Notes: generated by a model not told the origin, from the letters alone. A stretch of 64,000 nucleotides of DNA from Amoebophrya sp. A120 (GCA_905178155.1 CAJINV010000001.1:2470089-2534088); one strand, 5' to 3'. Shown: positions 34,145-45,461, numbered from the stretch's first letter. Numbers and translations: made by a program.

Positions 34145-35707
34145 TCATCCCATGACGTTGGTCCAACGAAACAGCGGGTTATTCGTATGTCCCGGGACCG
34201 CGGCAAATTTCCCGGACACCATGGCGTCACCGGCCAATCGATCGACGCGGTCGTTCCCTGGGTCCCCGGAGTGTCCCGCGACGTACTCAAACTTCAAATC
34301 CGCCTTCTTCATCGCTGCCTGATGCGCCGCGCGTGCCTTGTTCACCAGCTGCAAGTTCTTATGCGCTTTCTTCTCGCCCGTGCCGACGCCGGCGGCATAG
34401 GAGGAATCGTAGAGGACGAGGATTTTCGGCCTCTTACTCTGCGTCGACCCAGGATTTGCATTTGCAATTGCATTCAAAACTACTGTACCACAAAAGCAAT
34501 CGATCCACAGCATGGCCTCCGCAAAGCCCGTCAGTTCCCCGGTATTGTTAGACGCCACCTCGGCTCCCAAGTCCATAAACTTCTCGAGGTTGGAGAGATT
34601 TGTTTTTCCTTTACTAACGACGACCGGGCCGGATAGATCCACTATGTGATTCCGGTGGCTCTCTTGGACGATTCGCTGCCGGGTTTCCGGACTGTCGGCG
34701 TGGTTGTCCCTGTTCGCGAAAATCGAAACGCCCCAACCCGCGCGGGCGTTCGCACCCGCAATGTTCATGTTGCTGCCGCCGGACCCATCGAAGTAAATGT
34801 AGAAGTGATAAACTACTGAACCTGCAGTAGAGGACGACACGGCTGACGCCGGAGCAGCTTGAGGCGCTCCGAAAATTGAGCCGCTATTAAACGGCAGCGG
34901 GGCCGACCCAAACGCCGTTGCTGGGGCTCCTGCTGCTGGAGGCTGCAAACCAGAAGGTGTTATTCTCGCTCGCTTTGCTGAGTCTCCTTCGCTCCCGCTT
35001 TCCGCTTTTCTCTTCCGGCAATACTGCTGAAATCGCTGCACTTGCTCCCCGCAAATCCAATTCGCGTAGCGCACGTGATTTTCAAACACTTGTTTGAAAG
35101 ACAGCCCAGCATGCTCCCCAGCTTCTATTCGCTCCGACCCTCCGTCGTCTAAATTTAGCCCTTGCAGATTCTCCCGCGGGCGTTTCAACGACGATGCTGA
35201 CGAGGCCGCTGAAGAGGCCGATGATACTCCACCTTGCGGTTGATTGTTATTCATTACACCATTGTTCATCCCAAACTGCGACGTATTGGGCACGGTATTC
35301 GGCCGCGCGGCTTGAAACCCGGCTGAAAAGCCAAACCCGTTCGCTACGGATCCGCTGTTGCCGCCGAAGGAAGCTGTGCCAAACCCAAAGTTCGATGCTT
35401 GATGCTGGAACCCAGCAGGTGCAGCTGCTGGTGCGGCTGCTGTTGGTGCTGTGCCCCCATTCCGCTGGCGCGCGACGAACGCGAGAAAACTGGTCTCCGC
35501 CGCTTTTGCCTTGCTCGGGTCGCCTTGAAAGAGAATCCCCCGGGATTTCGGGTAGTAGTTGAGCTTGTACCCTAAGTGCTGCGACCCGCTCGGAACCAAA
35601 ACGCCGGCCGTCGGCTCGTCCCATTGGACCTCTTTGATTTTCTGGTCCTGCCGCAGCCATTGTTCAACCTGGCCCTTGTCGTAGGGGGAGATCTTTTTCA
35701 GGGCCAT
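34145..35707 (-). CDS. Ribonuclease HI-like protein with N-terminal extension
   Basis: A single exon of 520 codons. The ATG at 35707 (MALKKISPYDKG) is chosen over an upstream non-ATG extension. The C-terminal part has the four RNase H carboxylates in order: Asp in YFDGSGG, Glu in NNTGELTGF, Asp in VLYDSSYA and Asp in GNDRVDRLAGD, with the His of AGHSGDPGN at the usual place. RNase HI cuts the RNA strand of RNA-DNA hybrids. The first about 90 residues form a separate folded-looking unit (LGYKLNYYPKSRGILFQGD), faintly like the TBP-like substrate-binding domain of some bacterial RNases H; this is inference. A Gly/Ala/Asn-rich linker of about 200 residues joins the two. The catalytic domain carries insertions compared with bacterial RNase HI. 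Confidence 0.8.
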   Translation of the reverse strand: MALKKISPYDKGQVEQWLRQDQKIKEVQWDEPTAGVLVPSGSQHLGYKLNYYPKSRGILFQGDPSKAKAAETSFLAFVARQRNGGTAPTAAAPAAAPAGFQHQASNFGFGTASFGGNSGSVANGFGFSAGFQAARPNTVPNTSQFGMNNGVMNNNQPQGGVSSASSAASSASSLKRPRENLQGLNLDDGGSERIEAGEHAGLSFKQVFENHVRYANWICGEQVQRFQQYCRKRKAESGSEGDSAKRARITPSGLQPPAAGAPATAFGSAPLPFNSGSIFGAPQAAPASAVSSSTAGSVVYHFYIYFDGSGGSNMNIAGANARAGWGVSIFANRDNHADSPETRQRIVQESHRNHIVDLSGPVVVSKGKTNLSNLEKFMDLGAEVASNNTGELTGFAEAMLWIDCFCGTVVLNAIANANPGSTQSKRPKILVLYDSSYAAGVGTGEKKAHKNLQLVNKARAAHQAAMKKADLKFEYVAGHSGDPGNDRVDRLAGDAMVSGKFAAVPGHTNNPLFRWTNVMG

Positions 35708-36263
35708 AATTTTTTTCTTATGGGGAGAGATGGGACTTAGAACGACTGCGCAAAACTTGGTGAGGAAAAGCGAAAAAGAATGAAGCGACAACTCCAGATC
35801 AGATTACAATGATCTTCAAGCAGCCTACGACTGGCACTTCGAAATCGAAATCAGCGAGGGTCTTCCAACATAAAAAAAATGTCATCCGCTTCGTACTAAC
35901 TCTTGCGTCCGGGCAGGTACTGAGTTTTTGATGATCTTCAGAAAAGTTCACGATAAAAAGCTGATCCATATGGAATCACGTACTTACCAGCCAGATCTTT
36001 ATCTTCAGCAACAGCGTGACATCTTGTAGATCGGCTCTTCGTACACGTTGCATGTCTTCGTGCAGCAGTAAATAAATTGCGCTGCAAACGAAAACACAAA
36101 ACACTTCCAAATTGCACCATCACGTCGCACGTCCACCAAACCACTCTGTCATTCTGTGTTTCTATTTGCTTCGCAAGCGAAGAGGCAAAAGCCAAAGCCC
36201 AACGACATTTATTTCTGTGTACAACGTGGATCTGGAACTGGATACCTCAATTGAACCAAGCCC
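35708..36263. other. Intergenic region, no gene supported
   Basis: About 550 bp between the hydrolase stop and the RNase HI-like start. A plus-strand frame over this stretch overlaps the hydrolase and looks like a shadow. Nothing else is recognised. Confidence 0.5.
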
Positions 36264-38112
36264 TCAGGATTCCAGCGCTTCCCGCACGGCTTTGCAAAAT
36301 TCCTTGGGAGAAAACAGCATTACGGAGTGGTCGCCCTTCCCGGTCGGAAAGACCTTCAAGCTTTCCGCGCCCACCCGTGTCGCGAGCAAGGCGCTCCACT
36401 CCCACGGCAACACCGTGTCGTCCTCGGCGCAGATTACGTGTATCCTTACCGGCTCGGTCAATAACACCGAATTTATCCTTGCCCGAAAATCGTCGACAGG
36501 TATGGAGTTTTCGAAGACCGGACCCATCAGCAGATCCAAAGTTTTCGGCGGCTTCAGAACTTCCATCACATCGATCTGCGCGCTTGCTGCGGATAGCAGC
36601 ATGCGGAAATGCATCATTTCCGGATCTTTCTTGATCCACATCCGGACCCCCTCCGCCATGCGCGCATCCCGCGGCGCCGACCGGTACTGACTGCAAACGG
36701 CCGCAAATTTGTTCCCCGGGCGGCGGCGGCGGCGCGGGGGAGGCTCGGCGGGCATGGTTTCCGCAGTGGAATTATCAAATGTAAAAGTGTCTGGGTCTGG
36801 AAGAGTCATGCTGCTTCTGCATGACACAGAAGGTCTGGCATGGAAGCTCTAGCATCACAGATTTCGAGAAGCCTCCGCAATGCCGAATCCGCATGACAAA
36901 TCCCTGACTCTGGTGACAGAAAGTGGGAACTTTTGCTGCCTATGCATGGGAGATTTTTCTGTGTTCTGAAATGCGCATCACAAGTTTGCACTCTTCCAGA
37001 CCCAGACATTTTTACATTTGATAGGAATCCGAAGAGCCCGTGTCGCAGGAAACCTTGGACTATCCTATGTAAAAACGTACCCACCCCATAGTCAAGATGG
37101 GGAATCGGCTAGACAAATCCACAAGCTTTGGCTGTTTCGCATGACAAATTCGGACGCGTAGTGTAGTGCTGTTTGAGCTAGTTCAGCAGCATTACAGATC
37201 TAGTCTCTCATGCTGATTGGAGCATGACAAATTTCAAAACACCATTAGAAAATGCTTCTCATGGGGCTCCGCATGAGAAACATTTTAAGCCTGCAGATTT
37301 GCATGACAACTCTGGTGTGGGTACGTTTTTACTCAGGATATGGACTCCGCCTTGTTTTCCGCGTTCTCCTCCTCTTCATTCTCCTCCACCAGCAGCAACC
37401 GCTCCTTCACGTCCGCCAGCGTCCTATCGGCGTCGAAATCGGTGAAGCTGCCTATGGTTTTGCACTGCGACGTAAAGTAATCGACGAACCATTTCCATTC
37501 TGTTTCGTCCGAAAACTTCAAACCAAGAGCGGTAGAAACCAGGACCAAGGACGTTATCCTTTCCGGGGCGGCAAAGGTGGCCAACACGCCGACGAAACCC
37601 CCGTACGAATGTGCCACGATGGCGGTTTGGCCGACGTTCTCTGCATCAAGGATAGCAAGGAGGTCATCGGCGTAGTGCTGGGGCTTGAAATTCTCCAGAA
37701 TCGCGTCGCCCTCGCCGTCCAGGCGTGACGCACCCCACCCGCGGATGGAGACAGAGATGGTGTAGTATCTGGGTGATAATAGGAAGGTCCGCGATTAGCG
37801 TTGCTTGTCTCCCTCACACACTGCGTTGACAGAGATTGAAAAAGATCAATGCACAAAATCGAAAATGGAAAGAACAGCCGCCGATGAAATATCATCATCA
37901 ACTAAATACGTTTGCTGCCCACTTTCCGGCGTGACGGCGCCACCGGGGACGCTACTGCAGACAAAGTGCGGCGTGGTGCGCCACCAGGAGAGCGCATTGC
38001 CCCCCGCTCCGTGAATGAACGTTATTACCGGTGCGACGGCCCCATCGGCGAGGGTTTTCTTTCCCGAGACAAAGTATTCCAAGTCACAGTTCGTTCCACG
38101 GACAACGGGCAT
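36264..38112 (-). CDS. Alpha/beta hydrolase-fold protein
   Basis: Four exons are supported: 37910-38112, 37341-37768, 37024-37060 and 36264-36772. The first intron is canonical (37769-37909, GTATTT...CACCCAG); the other two are introners. Coding length is 1167 nt (388 residues), an exact multiple of three. The order of fold signatures is complete: oxyanion strand FIHGAGGN, then SIRGWGAS, nucleophile elbow AHSYGG (Ser), acid in ICAEDDTVLPW (Asp) and His in GKGDHSVML. These proteins hydrolyse esters, amides or epoxides; the substrate is not readable here. A charged Arg-rich segment (PPPRRRRRPG) lies in the cap region. Exon 3 contributes only about 32 nucleotides. ATG 38112 opens MPVVRGTNCD. Confidence 0.85.
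36773..37023. mobile_element. Introner, family 1, in the alpha/beta hydrolase gene (TSD GGAAT)
   Basis: 251 bp, TATC to GATA. Flanks 36768-36772 and 37024-37028 are both GGAAT. Removal joins GSSDS to TAETMPAE in frame. Confidence 0.9.
37061..37340. mobile_element. Introner, family 3, in the alpha/beta hydrolase gene (TSD TGGAC)
   Basis: 280 bp, TATCC to GGATA. The terminal repeat reads TATCCTATGTAAAAACGTAC. Flanks 37056-37060 and 37341-37345 are both TGGAC. Removal joins NKAES to KVSCDTG in frame. Same length and same flank as the copy at 56006-56285. Confidence 0.9.
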
Positions 38113-38309
38113 GTTGCTTGGAATTTCAAAAAAAAACGCTATGGCTCTGTCTTGTACATGTTTTGTAAAACAACACGCTCATGATCGCGCTCATAGTACA
38201 AACAAAAATCTGTCGCTGCTTCGCTCCGTAACGCCTGTTCCATACCTCCGTGAGAATGCAGCGAACAATCGTCGTTTGATCAGTACTTACGCCGTTTCCC
38301 ACAAGGAGC

Positions 38310-39437
38310 TCATTCTTGCAAATTGATGCTGTCAAAACTTACTGCAGTGCTGATCCCGTTCTTCGCAGTTCGAACGGCTGTTTCTGTGTTTTCAAACTTT
38401 GCTGCTGGAGCCGCGTGAGTCCGAATCAATTCCTTTATCCTGTCAAAACTAGCCTGCAAGTGATTTCGATTTTCTCCATCTGCAGTAGTAGACCCACCCC
38501 AATCAGTGTCTAGTGGTACAAACTTTTCCTGAAGGTCTACCACTAGCCGAATCCCTCCCTTTGCTACGAAAATGCACCACAACTTCCCGTCGTCTTTCCA
38601 TTCGGCAAGTAGGGCCTCGATGTTCGTCCGCAACCCTTCAGCATCCTTGTCCTTCAACCTCGCCCGAAGATCACGGAGGCGCGAGCCGACTTGATGATAA
38701 CAACGATAAGTTTTCGCGTAGGTCGCGTAAGTTGCGGTCGTGCTGGTTGTTTTGGCAGCGTCTGTGGATAAACTTGTTGTCTCCAGCTGCTCGGTTATTT
38801 CCCCTTTCACGACCGCCTCTCCGGATTCGAGGGCTTTTTGCCATGGCTCATCTTTTGTAAACAGCTCTTCTATCTCCTCCTTCGTACGGCAGGCCCCCAA
38901 CCTCCGCAGCACGTACTTGCACACATTCCAGTGCGCCAGTCCGCAGTGGGCTTCAAACAATCTGATCCACTTCTTCTCCAGTTGATCTGACGTGAGCCAA
39001 GCGGACTCAACTTTCGAAGCTGTAAGCATCAGGACCTCGTCAGCTCGCGCGGGAACCGGTTTCCCTTTCAGTACTGCTGGAACGAAGCACCGGTCGAAGC
39101 TGCCCGCTCTGAGTAGCGCGGCCAGAAGATTCACCTTCAAAACAGACAGGAGCTGCTCTCGCTTCTCGAATTGTTCCCGGGACTTGATGTCGACTTCAAC
39201 GGCGGCCCGAACACCTTCTTCCCAGCATCGCACGGCGAGCGCGTAGTCCTTCGAGGCGAACGCAATACGGCCCTCCTGCTGCTTGACTTCGAGAATGTGC
39301 AGCGCGTCCCGGTTTACCGACTGGCCGAGATTTTTGCGAGTGAAACTCACCTTCGTCACCGCGGTTGGCTTTCGTGGGAGGTAAGTAGCTCGGGCATCAT
39401 CGTGTCCTAGTGCTGAGGGCATCTTCACACCCGACAT
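38310..39437 (-). CDS. TPR-like protein of unknown function
   Basis: A single exon of 375 codons. The ATG at 39437 (MSGVKMPSALG) is preceded by an A-rich leader and an AATCAG that could be a splice or trans-splice acceptor. A helical segment (EGRIAFASKDYALAVRCWEEGV, then LKVNLLAALLRAGSFDRC) has the spacing of one or two TPR units, a scaffold that binds other proteins. The middle is helical and charged, and the C-terminal part contains WCIFVAKGGIRLVVDLQEKFV. I recognise no specific family. No signal or membrane segment is seen. Confidence 0.65.
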   Translation of the reverse strand: MSGVKMPSALGHDDARATYLPRKPTAVTKVSFTRKNLGQSVNRDALHILEVKQQEGRIAFASKDYALAVRCWEEGVRAAVEVDIKSREQFEKREQLLSVLKVNLLAALLRAGSFDRCFVPAVLKGKPVPARADEVLMLTASKVESAWLTSDQLEKKWIRLFEAHCGLAHWNVCKYVLRRLGACRTKEEIEELFTKDEPWQKALESGEAVVKGEITEQLETTSLSTDAAKTTSTTATYATYAKTYRCYHQVGSRLRDLRARLKDKDAEGLRTNIEALLAEWKDDGKLWCIFVAKGGIRLVVDLQEKFVPLDTDWGGSTTADGENRNHLQASFDRIKELIRTHAAPAAKFENTETAVRTAKNGISTAVSFDSINLQE

Positions 39438-41238
39438 TTTTCTACGCTGATTTATTAACGACTGATCGAGGCCACAGTAGCAGCACACGCGACGGGCAAT
39501 TCGAAGGAAACAGGGCAAGCAGAACAAAGAAAACAACAACTGCCTGTTGAGGACAACTTACGCGTGCCGTTCTCCTCTCCCTCTGGATCTGATGCGGAGG
39601 CGCATTGCGAGACCTCACATTTCTCGCATTCGCCAATTGAACACGGTGGCGCCTGTGCGCAATGCGCACGGGAAACGCAGGGCCCTGCCAGGAAGTAAAT
39701 GGATAAATTGCTCAAACGCAAACCCAGGATGCTCCTCGGGGCGAAGCGCGGCATGGAGAGGAATACAAGCGAGCAAAGGACCGTGTGCGGCAGCCGCCGT
39801 TCGCGGCAATGTACAAAACAGGCTGCGCCGCACCCCATCGCGCAGGGTGGCGAGGGTGGGAACAAGGCAAGTGACGACCGGCAGCTTGGGCATGCAAAAC
39901 ATTCAGAGCACGGCGGGCCGCTGGATGCCCCCAGCGAGGAACGCGGCACCGCGGGCGCCGGCAGCCGGACCCGGTGCAGAACCGGGGGCCCGCCAAACAA
40001 AGGGCGGAGCCACCGCCCGGCGCGGCCGCGAGGCGCGCCAAGAGCAAGGAGCAGCCCCGAGGGCCAGGCCGCCCCGCGCCCGCGCACAAGCGCGCGCCCG
40101 GCCCGCGGGGGGGAATGGGAGAACCAGCCCGCGGCGGGGGCCTGTTTGCCGGCAAACCGGCCAGCCGCGAAGACTCTGCGCACGCCGGGCCGCGTCAAAG
40201 GCGCCCGCTTAATCAAGAAGAGGGACGAACGGCGATCAGATTCCGGCACCAATTCAGGCGCTGCCGGCACTCTTGCACCAATTCAAGGATCACCCACGGG
40301 CATCCGCTTGGCCCAGGGCCCACACCCCGACGCCCGTGGCCTTCTTCCAGACAGCCATCGGGGCCATACGACGCGGCCAACCCAGGAAGTTTACGGGGGC
40401 CAAGCGAGGCAACCGCGAGGCGCCCCGGCCCCCCTGCGCGCGGCGAAAAGCGGCGCGACCCGGTGCGGCCGCTTCGAACACTCTCCCCGGCGTACGCCGG
40501 AGCCATAGGCCCGCCGAACACTCCCGGCAGGAGTTTCTGCCAGATTTCCCGCCCCGCGTCCCTGCTTTTCTTGAATTCCTGCAGCGCCGCCGAAGCTCCC
40601 GGCGGACGCGTGTCCTGCCCGCGGTTCTGTTCGCGCGAGTCGCGCGCCCCGCGGGTGCGGGTGGTGCACCTGTCGCACCGGCTGCAGGCGAAAACTAAGT
40701 CTCGGAGCCCGCGCCGGCTCGATCTAAACGGCGGGGGCCGCTTCGAGCGGATCGGGCTAGTCCTCGGAGCTCGTCGGGCGCCGTGCTAGGCTGGCGCTAT
40801 TAGAATTGCAACCCGGGCAAAGAAAAGCGCCGCGCTAGACGTGTGCCTCCCATACATAGTGGGGGCGCTCCAAGATGGAGACGGCTCGCGGTTGTGCGCC
40901 TGTTCTTGAGAAGGCCAAATGCCAAGATTGCGCGAAAGATTGAGAACGGGCACAAATTCCAATCTTTGCGAGAACACGAATCAAAATAGCAAGCCACCGC
41001 AGCCGAGATTCGGACCTCAGGTTTTTTCAGTTGTGAACTAGCGGAAGAAGTATCGACGTCGATGTTCTTCTGTGTGTCACTTCTTCACATGTCTGTCGGG
41101 TGCGTGACGCGTCAAGTGTATAAATGGTCCTCCCGGGGTTCCCGAGGAAACACGCTCTTTGGGGAGTGCCAGTAGGGGGAATAAAATGTATGTAGCGGCA
41201 GGTAGCAGCAAAAACACTACTTTTCCACACTTCAACAT
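39438..41238. other. GC-rich block with long open frames on both strands, no supported gene
   Basis: The core (about 39600-40800) is far more GC-rich than the rest of the window and is open over 200 codons in several frames, which is expected of GC-rich DNA and is not coding evidence. The translated frames are Arg/Pro/Gly/Ala-rich without motifs. On the minus strand a good GTAAGT donor lies at about 39560, so part may be an upstream exon or leader of the TPR-like gene. The right-hand 400 bp is of ordinary composition. No terminal repeats were found around the block. Confidence 0.4.
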
Positions 41239-43341
41239 CTACAACTCCTCCCGGGTCGGCTTGTCGTTGGCGAAGAGCTGCTGGGCCAATTGTTTCTGGT
41301 TGGAAGTTAGGCGCTTTGGCATCTCCACCTCTACCTTGACGAACAGGTTTCCAAACTGTGTTGGGTCGTCCTTGTGCGGCATACCTTCCCCCTTGATCTT
41401 GAACACCTGGAATGGCTGGGTGGTGTCGGATGTCTCGAAATTCACCGTGTGGCCGTCCAGATGGGAGATTTTTCGCTGTTTTGTTATTTGGGTTTCAAAG
41501 CTCCACACGACAACATGGATGATCCACTGCAATTGCAAAACATCACTTGCGAACTCAATTCGCAGCCTGTAGCTTCGAATATTTCAACAGCTTGCACCGA
41601 ATCCCATCAAATGAACCTACTTCATTTACCTTAAAGCCGAGCATAGCCTCCTTGAGCGAGATCTTGGTTGATATGTGGAGGTTGTTGCCCTTGCGCTCAA
41701 ATCTGTTGTGTGGTCGCTGCTGGAGAATGAGAATGACGTCGCCAGGAAGCTGCCCAGGACTCTGCTCCGCCATGTGCGGAAACGTGATTCGGTCACCGTC
41801 GCGCATACCTCGCTCGATCTCCGTATGCAAGTATGCGACGTCCTGATAGTGTGAAAAGCGACGATGATGATGGATGAAAATTTTTTTGCAGACCCGGCAC
41901 GAATGACACAGCAAAGAGCTGCACAACTACAGTTCGCATGAGAAACACATCTTCACGCACACATCAGTACCTGTTGGCAGCGGTCCTTGCTGGGCACTTC
42001 CTGTTGCTGCTGGATGACCATACCGGGTCCGATTTGCTGCTGCACCATCTTGACTTCGTTCGGACAGCGGTTACAGCTCATGCAGTTCGGGTGGTTTGGG
42101 TCGTTTCGGCACACCCGGCAGATTACTCGCCGTCTGTGGTGGTCCGTGCGCTTGGCGCCGGTGTAGAGCTCCTCGAGTGTGACCGGTTTCGTCAGCTGGA
42201 AATCCTTGCCGCTCGGCATCTGCTCCTTCACTCCCTCCATGCCGCAGCAGTCGTAACGCGCGCGCTTGGCCGGGTCGGAGAGCACTTCGTACGCAGCGGT
42301 CATCTCTTGGTACATGGCGATGATGTTCGGATCCGAGTTCTTGTCCGGGTGGTACGCGAGGGAAAGCTTTCGGTACGCCTTTTTGATCTCCGCCGGGGAA
42401 ATCTCCTCGCCCCGCTCGTGCTTCTCGTGAAGCCCGAGGAGCTGTGGTTTTTGAGTAGATCATTGGAGTGCATTTGCTGTATGGGATGATTCGCAACACA
42501 CAAAAAGTGCACTTCTACTGATACGGAACCACAAACAGCAAGGACGAAATCTAAAAAATCTATCAACACCAGTAGATTCTGTACCTCATAAAGATCCTGC
42601 GAGTCCTTGAATGCGGAATGGTCGAAGACCTTATCGAAGACCGCGCTCGCCCTTTCTTTCCTGCTCGACGGCTCCCGGTTGTCTAGTGCCCTGTGCCCCA
42701 CCAACTCAATGCTCATCAACGCGTCGGGGTCCTGCGTCTTCGGCATGTCGCCGTGCACCCGCATGGTGTGCAGCCCGTCGCCGCCCCACATGATGAAAAT
42801 CTTCTGCGCGCCCTGGTGCTCGTACGCCGCCCACCGGCACTGCCCGGGCATCATACAGGACTGCGTCGGGGCCTCGAAGGAGCCGTCTTTGTTGAATTTT
42901 ACGTTCCCCCACCGGTTCCAGTACCACTCCGTCCCCTTCATCCAGTTAAACTCCTTTGCTATCTTCTCCTCGATGCCCGCCGGAAATTTCGTCTCCTGGG
43001 GTCGCTGCCGTCGGCCCATGCCGGGGTGCCCTCCGAAGTGAATTTGCTGCCCGCCACCCTGTATTATTTGATGGAGTGTTTGTGTTTATTCAGATTGCAG
43101 TTGTTCAACAAGAACTACCCTTTACGTTGTACAGACGTGCGATGAAACACATGCATAAAATGATGTATGATCCAGAATCACAATTGTGCTACATGTAGTT
43201 GTGAAGCACTTGCTTTACCATGTGAAATTGGTGGAATCCCTCGCCGCCGCCCCCAAAGGCCTGGTTAAGAATATCCTCGATGAAAGCATGCGCATCGTCG
43301 ACAGACGCCAAGGTCGTCAGAAGCAAACGAAAAGCGCCCAT
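41239..43341 (-). CDS. DnaJ/Hsp40 co-chaperone, DNAJB11 (ERdj3)-like, with alveolate-type N-terminal domain
   Basis: Five exons with canonical GT-AG introns: 43219-43341, 42585-43058, 41971-42441, 41630-41842 and 41239-41475. Coding length is 1518 nt (505 residues), an exact multiple of three. About 200 residues precede the J domain, including a Trp-rich stretch ([19 protein letters not shown]) that I do not know as a named domain. The J domain reads [12 protein letters not shown] to KRARYD, with the essential HPD in [10 protein letters not shown] short Cys cluster (CRVC, CMSCNRC) and the C-terminal substrate-binding region with [10 protein letters not shown] and GEGMPHKD follow, the order seen in ERdj3. 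The protein ends in REEL, a plausible ER-retrieval signal, and starts with a weakly hydrophobic [13 protein letters not shown]. It would stimulate ER Hsp70. Confidence 0.85.
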
Positions 43342-44068
43342 GCTGGTAGCAGGTATAAGAAAATAAGAGCACCAAATTTACAGGAGGTTGCCGTAGACCA
43401 ACTAATATGGTTGAATGCTTTATTGAAATTCCGGTGTCGTCAGAGAAATGAAAATCAGTATGAAAAAGAAAACTTTGTTCGGTCGTCTCGTCTACTTTCA
43501 AAAAAAGCGTGTAAGTGGGTGCCTACGTCGGAAAAAAAATCCAGGTACAAAATGTTGGTGTAGCCTATGGCGGGAAGAGCCTGCAAAATTGATCCAAATT
43601 GTCCACAGATAACCGCGCGATACGCGAGATTGCAAAAAGAGTGTTTTGCGACATGGTGATCCTTTGAAAACCAATACCAATTTTGATCCTCCGGAAATTT
43701 CGTTCGTGAAAATGAGATCCTCGTCGGTGATCAATTTGTTATTCGACCGCGTCAGACTTTTTAAAAAACCGACTCATCATGATTGCAGGACTAGCTTGTC
43801 TGACACGTGCTCAAATCCACAACTGATGAAAGACAAAGCATGGAAAATTCTACACAAAGTAACTCCTGCGCTTTCGTAAAGATGTCGTCGGTGCAACGCT
43901 AAGCGTCTTCACGCTATAGAAGTCGTTCCAGGTTCAGTTCGTCCGAAATAGTAATCTTGGATAGGTTTCTCGACAAGGGATACTTGAAGCAGTGGTTTTC
44001 ATTTCGTCTAGTGGTAGTGCCACCCACATGGTGGGCATGAAGAGAATCATTCATTCATACAACTTTCT
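43342..44068. other. Intergenic region between SEC13 and DnaJ genes
   Basis: About 730 bp of AT-rich sequence. Short frames have no protein character, and no repeat or RNA gene was recognised. It must contain the SEC13 3' end and the DnaJ leader. Confidence 0.55.
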
Positions 44069-45461
44069 TCACCCCATTATTCCGGCCGGTGAAGAATCCT
44101 GCTCGCCAAAAGCTTCGAGATTCACCGCGGGCGTCGTTGGGTCCGCGATTCCTCTTTCATCCATTTCCAAGACTTGCGCAAAGTCGCCGGAGGAAGATTC
44201 TTTGAAGATAGCCATCTGACTGTTGCCGTAGTTTACTTGGAGCATGCCGCCGACCTAGAAAAGTAGAATATGAATGACATGGTGCACTATTCTATGCGGT
44301 GGTAGTGCAGTAAGAAAACTGCCAACACACGACATTTTCTGGAAAACCGAGTATGTTTCTAGAGGTCACTTGAGTTCATCTTTGCGCCGTCCTGTCATTT
44401 GAAAAATCATACCTGTGAAAACTCGACGCTCCACACGGGCTTTCCCTGGAACTCCTCCCTGAAAAGCTTTACGGGCCGCCAGATGGTGTCACACCTTTGC
44501 CAAACGACCACCGTGCCATCCTTCGAGCAACTAGCGAGGATGTCAGACCGGTGTCCCTGGTAGGGTCGCCACGCGATCCCGGTTACCCAGTCCTTGTGCC
44601 CGGCCCCGCTGGACATGTCGACGTCCTCTCGAACCTAAAGTTGTCGTATTTTTGCACAGTGGAGCGGCATGCTTTGTACGCTCACCCAACCTTTCATGTT
44701 GCGACTGCGAGGTCTCATCACAGTGAAGAAAAAAAAACACACTTCTCGTACCCAGCTCCCATTCTTGAAGATCCACACCTTCACCGCGGCGTCTAACCCG
44801 CCGGTGGCGATTTTCGCACCCTCTAGCCCGTTCCCGAGTTCAAAGCAGCCCATCGGCGCCCAGCAAAGAGCGCGCACGCCACAGGGGTGTGCGAGGAAGG
44901 TGGTTCGGGTCCACTGGTCGCGTTCGTATTGGAGCAGTCCTACGTTTCCGTCGCTGCCGGCCGAGGCGAGCACCAAGCCGCACTCAAAAGGCGCGAACGC
45001 TACCTGGTTCACGCACGCCCTCGCTTGCTCGTCCTTGTATGCGAGCTGCTGGTCTTTCCAGATCAGGACCTGTTGGATTGGCGTCGTACGCGTTTTTGCT
45101 GCAGAAAATTTGAATTTCGCAGCATGAACAGGTTCAAACATCCATGTACTTATATGCAACGTCAAAGCATAATTTTGATTTTTTTCCAGATAATCAAACC
45201 TCTCTTCTATACCTGCTTATCATACCCGCAGCTGGCCAGCACCCCTGGGTATTTTGGGTGGGCCCAGCACACGGACCATACCGGTGCCTGGTGCCCCTTC
45301 AGCTCCGCAACGGCTTGCGGCCTGTCAGCGTTGGAGATGTCCCATATTCTCACGCTGCCGTCGTGGCCGGCTGTCGCTAATCTTCTGCCATAGTAATCCA
45401 GCTGCACGTCGTGAATCTGGCCCTCGTGCCCGGTCTCGATACGACCGATCGTTTGCGCCAT
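44069..45461 (-). CDS. SEC13: SEC13, COPII coat / nuclear pore WD40 protein
   Basis: Four exons with canonical GT-AG introns: 45213-45461, 44752-45069, 44413-44634 and 44069-44254. Coding length is 975 nt (324 residues), close to the family's usual length. The WD40 repeats follow the SEC13 pattern: HEGQIHDVQLDYYGRRLATAG, SVRIWDI, GHQAPVWSVCWAHPKYPGVLASCGYD, VLIWKD, CVNQVAFAP, HPCGVRALCWAP and KDWVTGIAWRP. The exon joins fall inside repeats and restore them (YDKQ+VLIWKD; GSW+VREDVDMS). SEC13 is a six-bladed propeller completed by a blade from SEC31 in the COPII outer coat, or from Nup145C/Nup96 in the nuclear pore. The C-terminal tail is acidic and Ser-rich, ending PAGIMG. Confidence 0.93.

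Noticed and set aside
39455-40789. Several frames of more than 200 codons in the GC-rich block
   Set aside because: Open on both strands through composition alone; no domain, signal or splice structure supports any of them.
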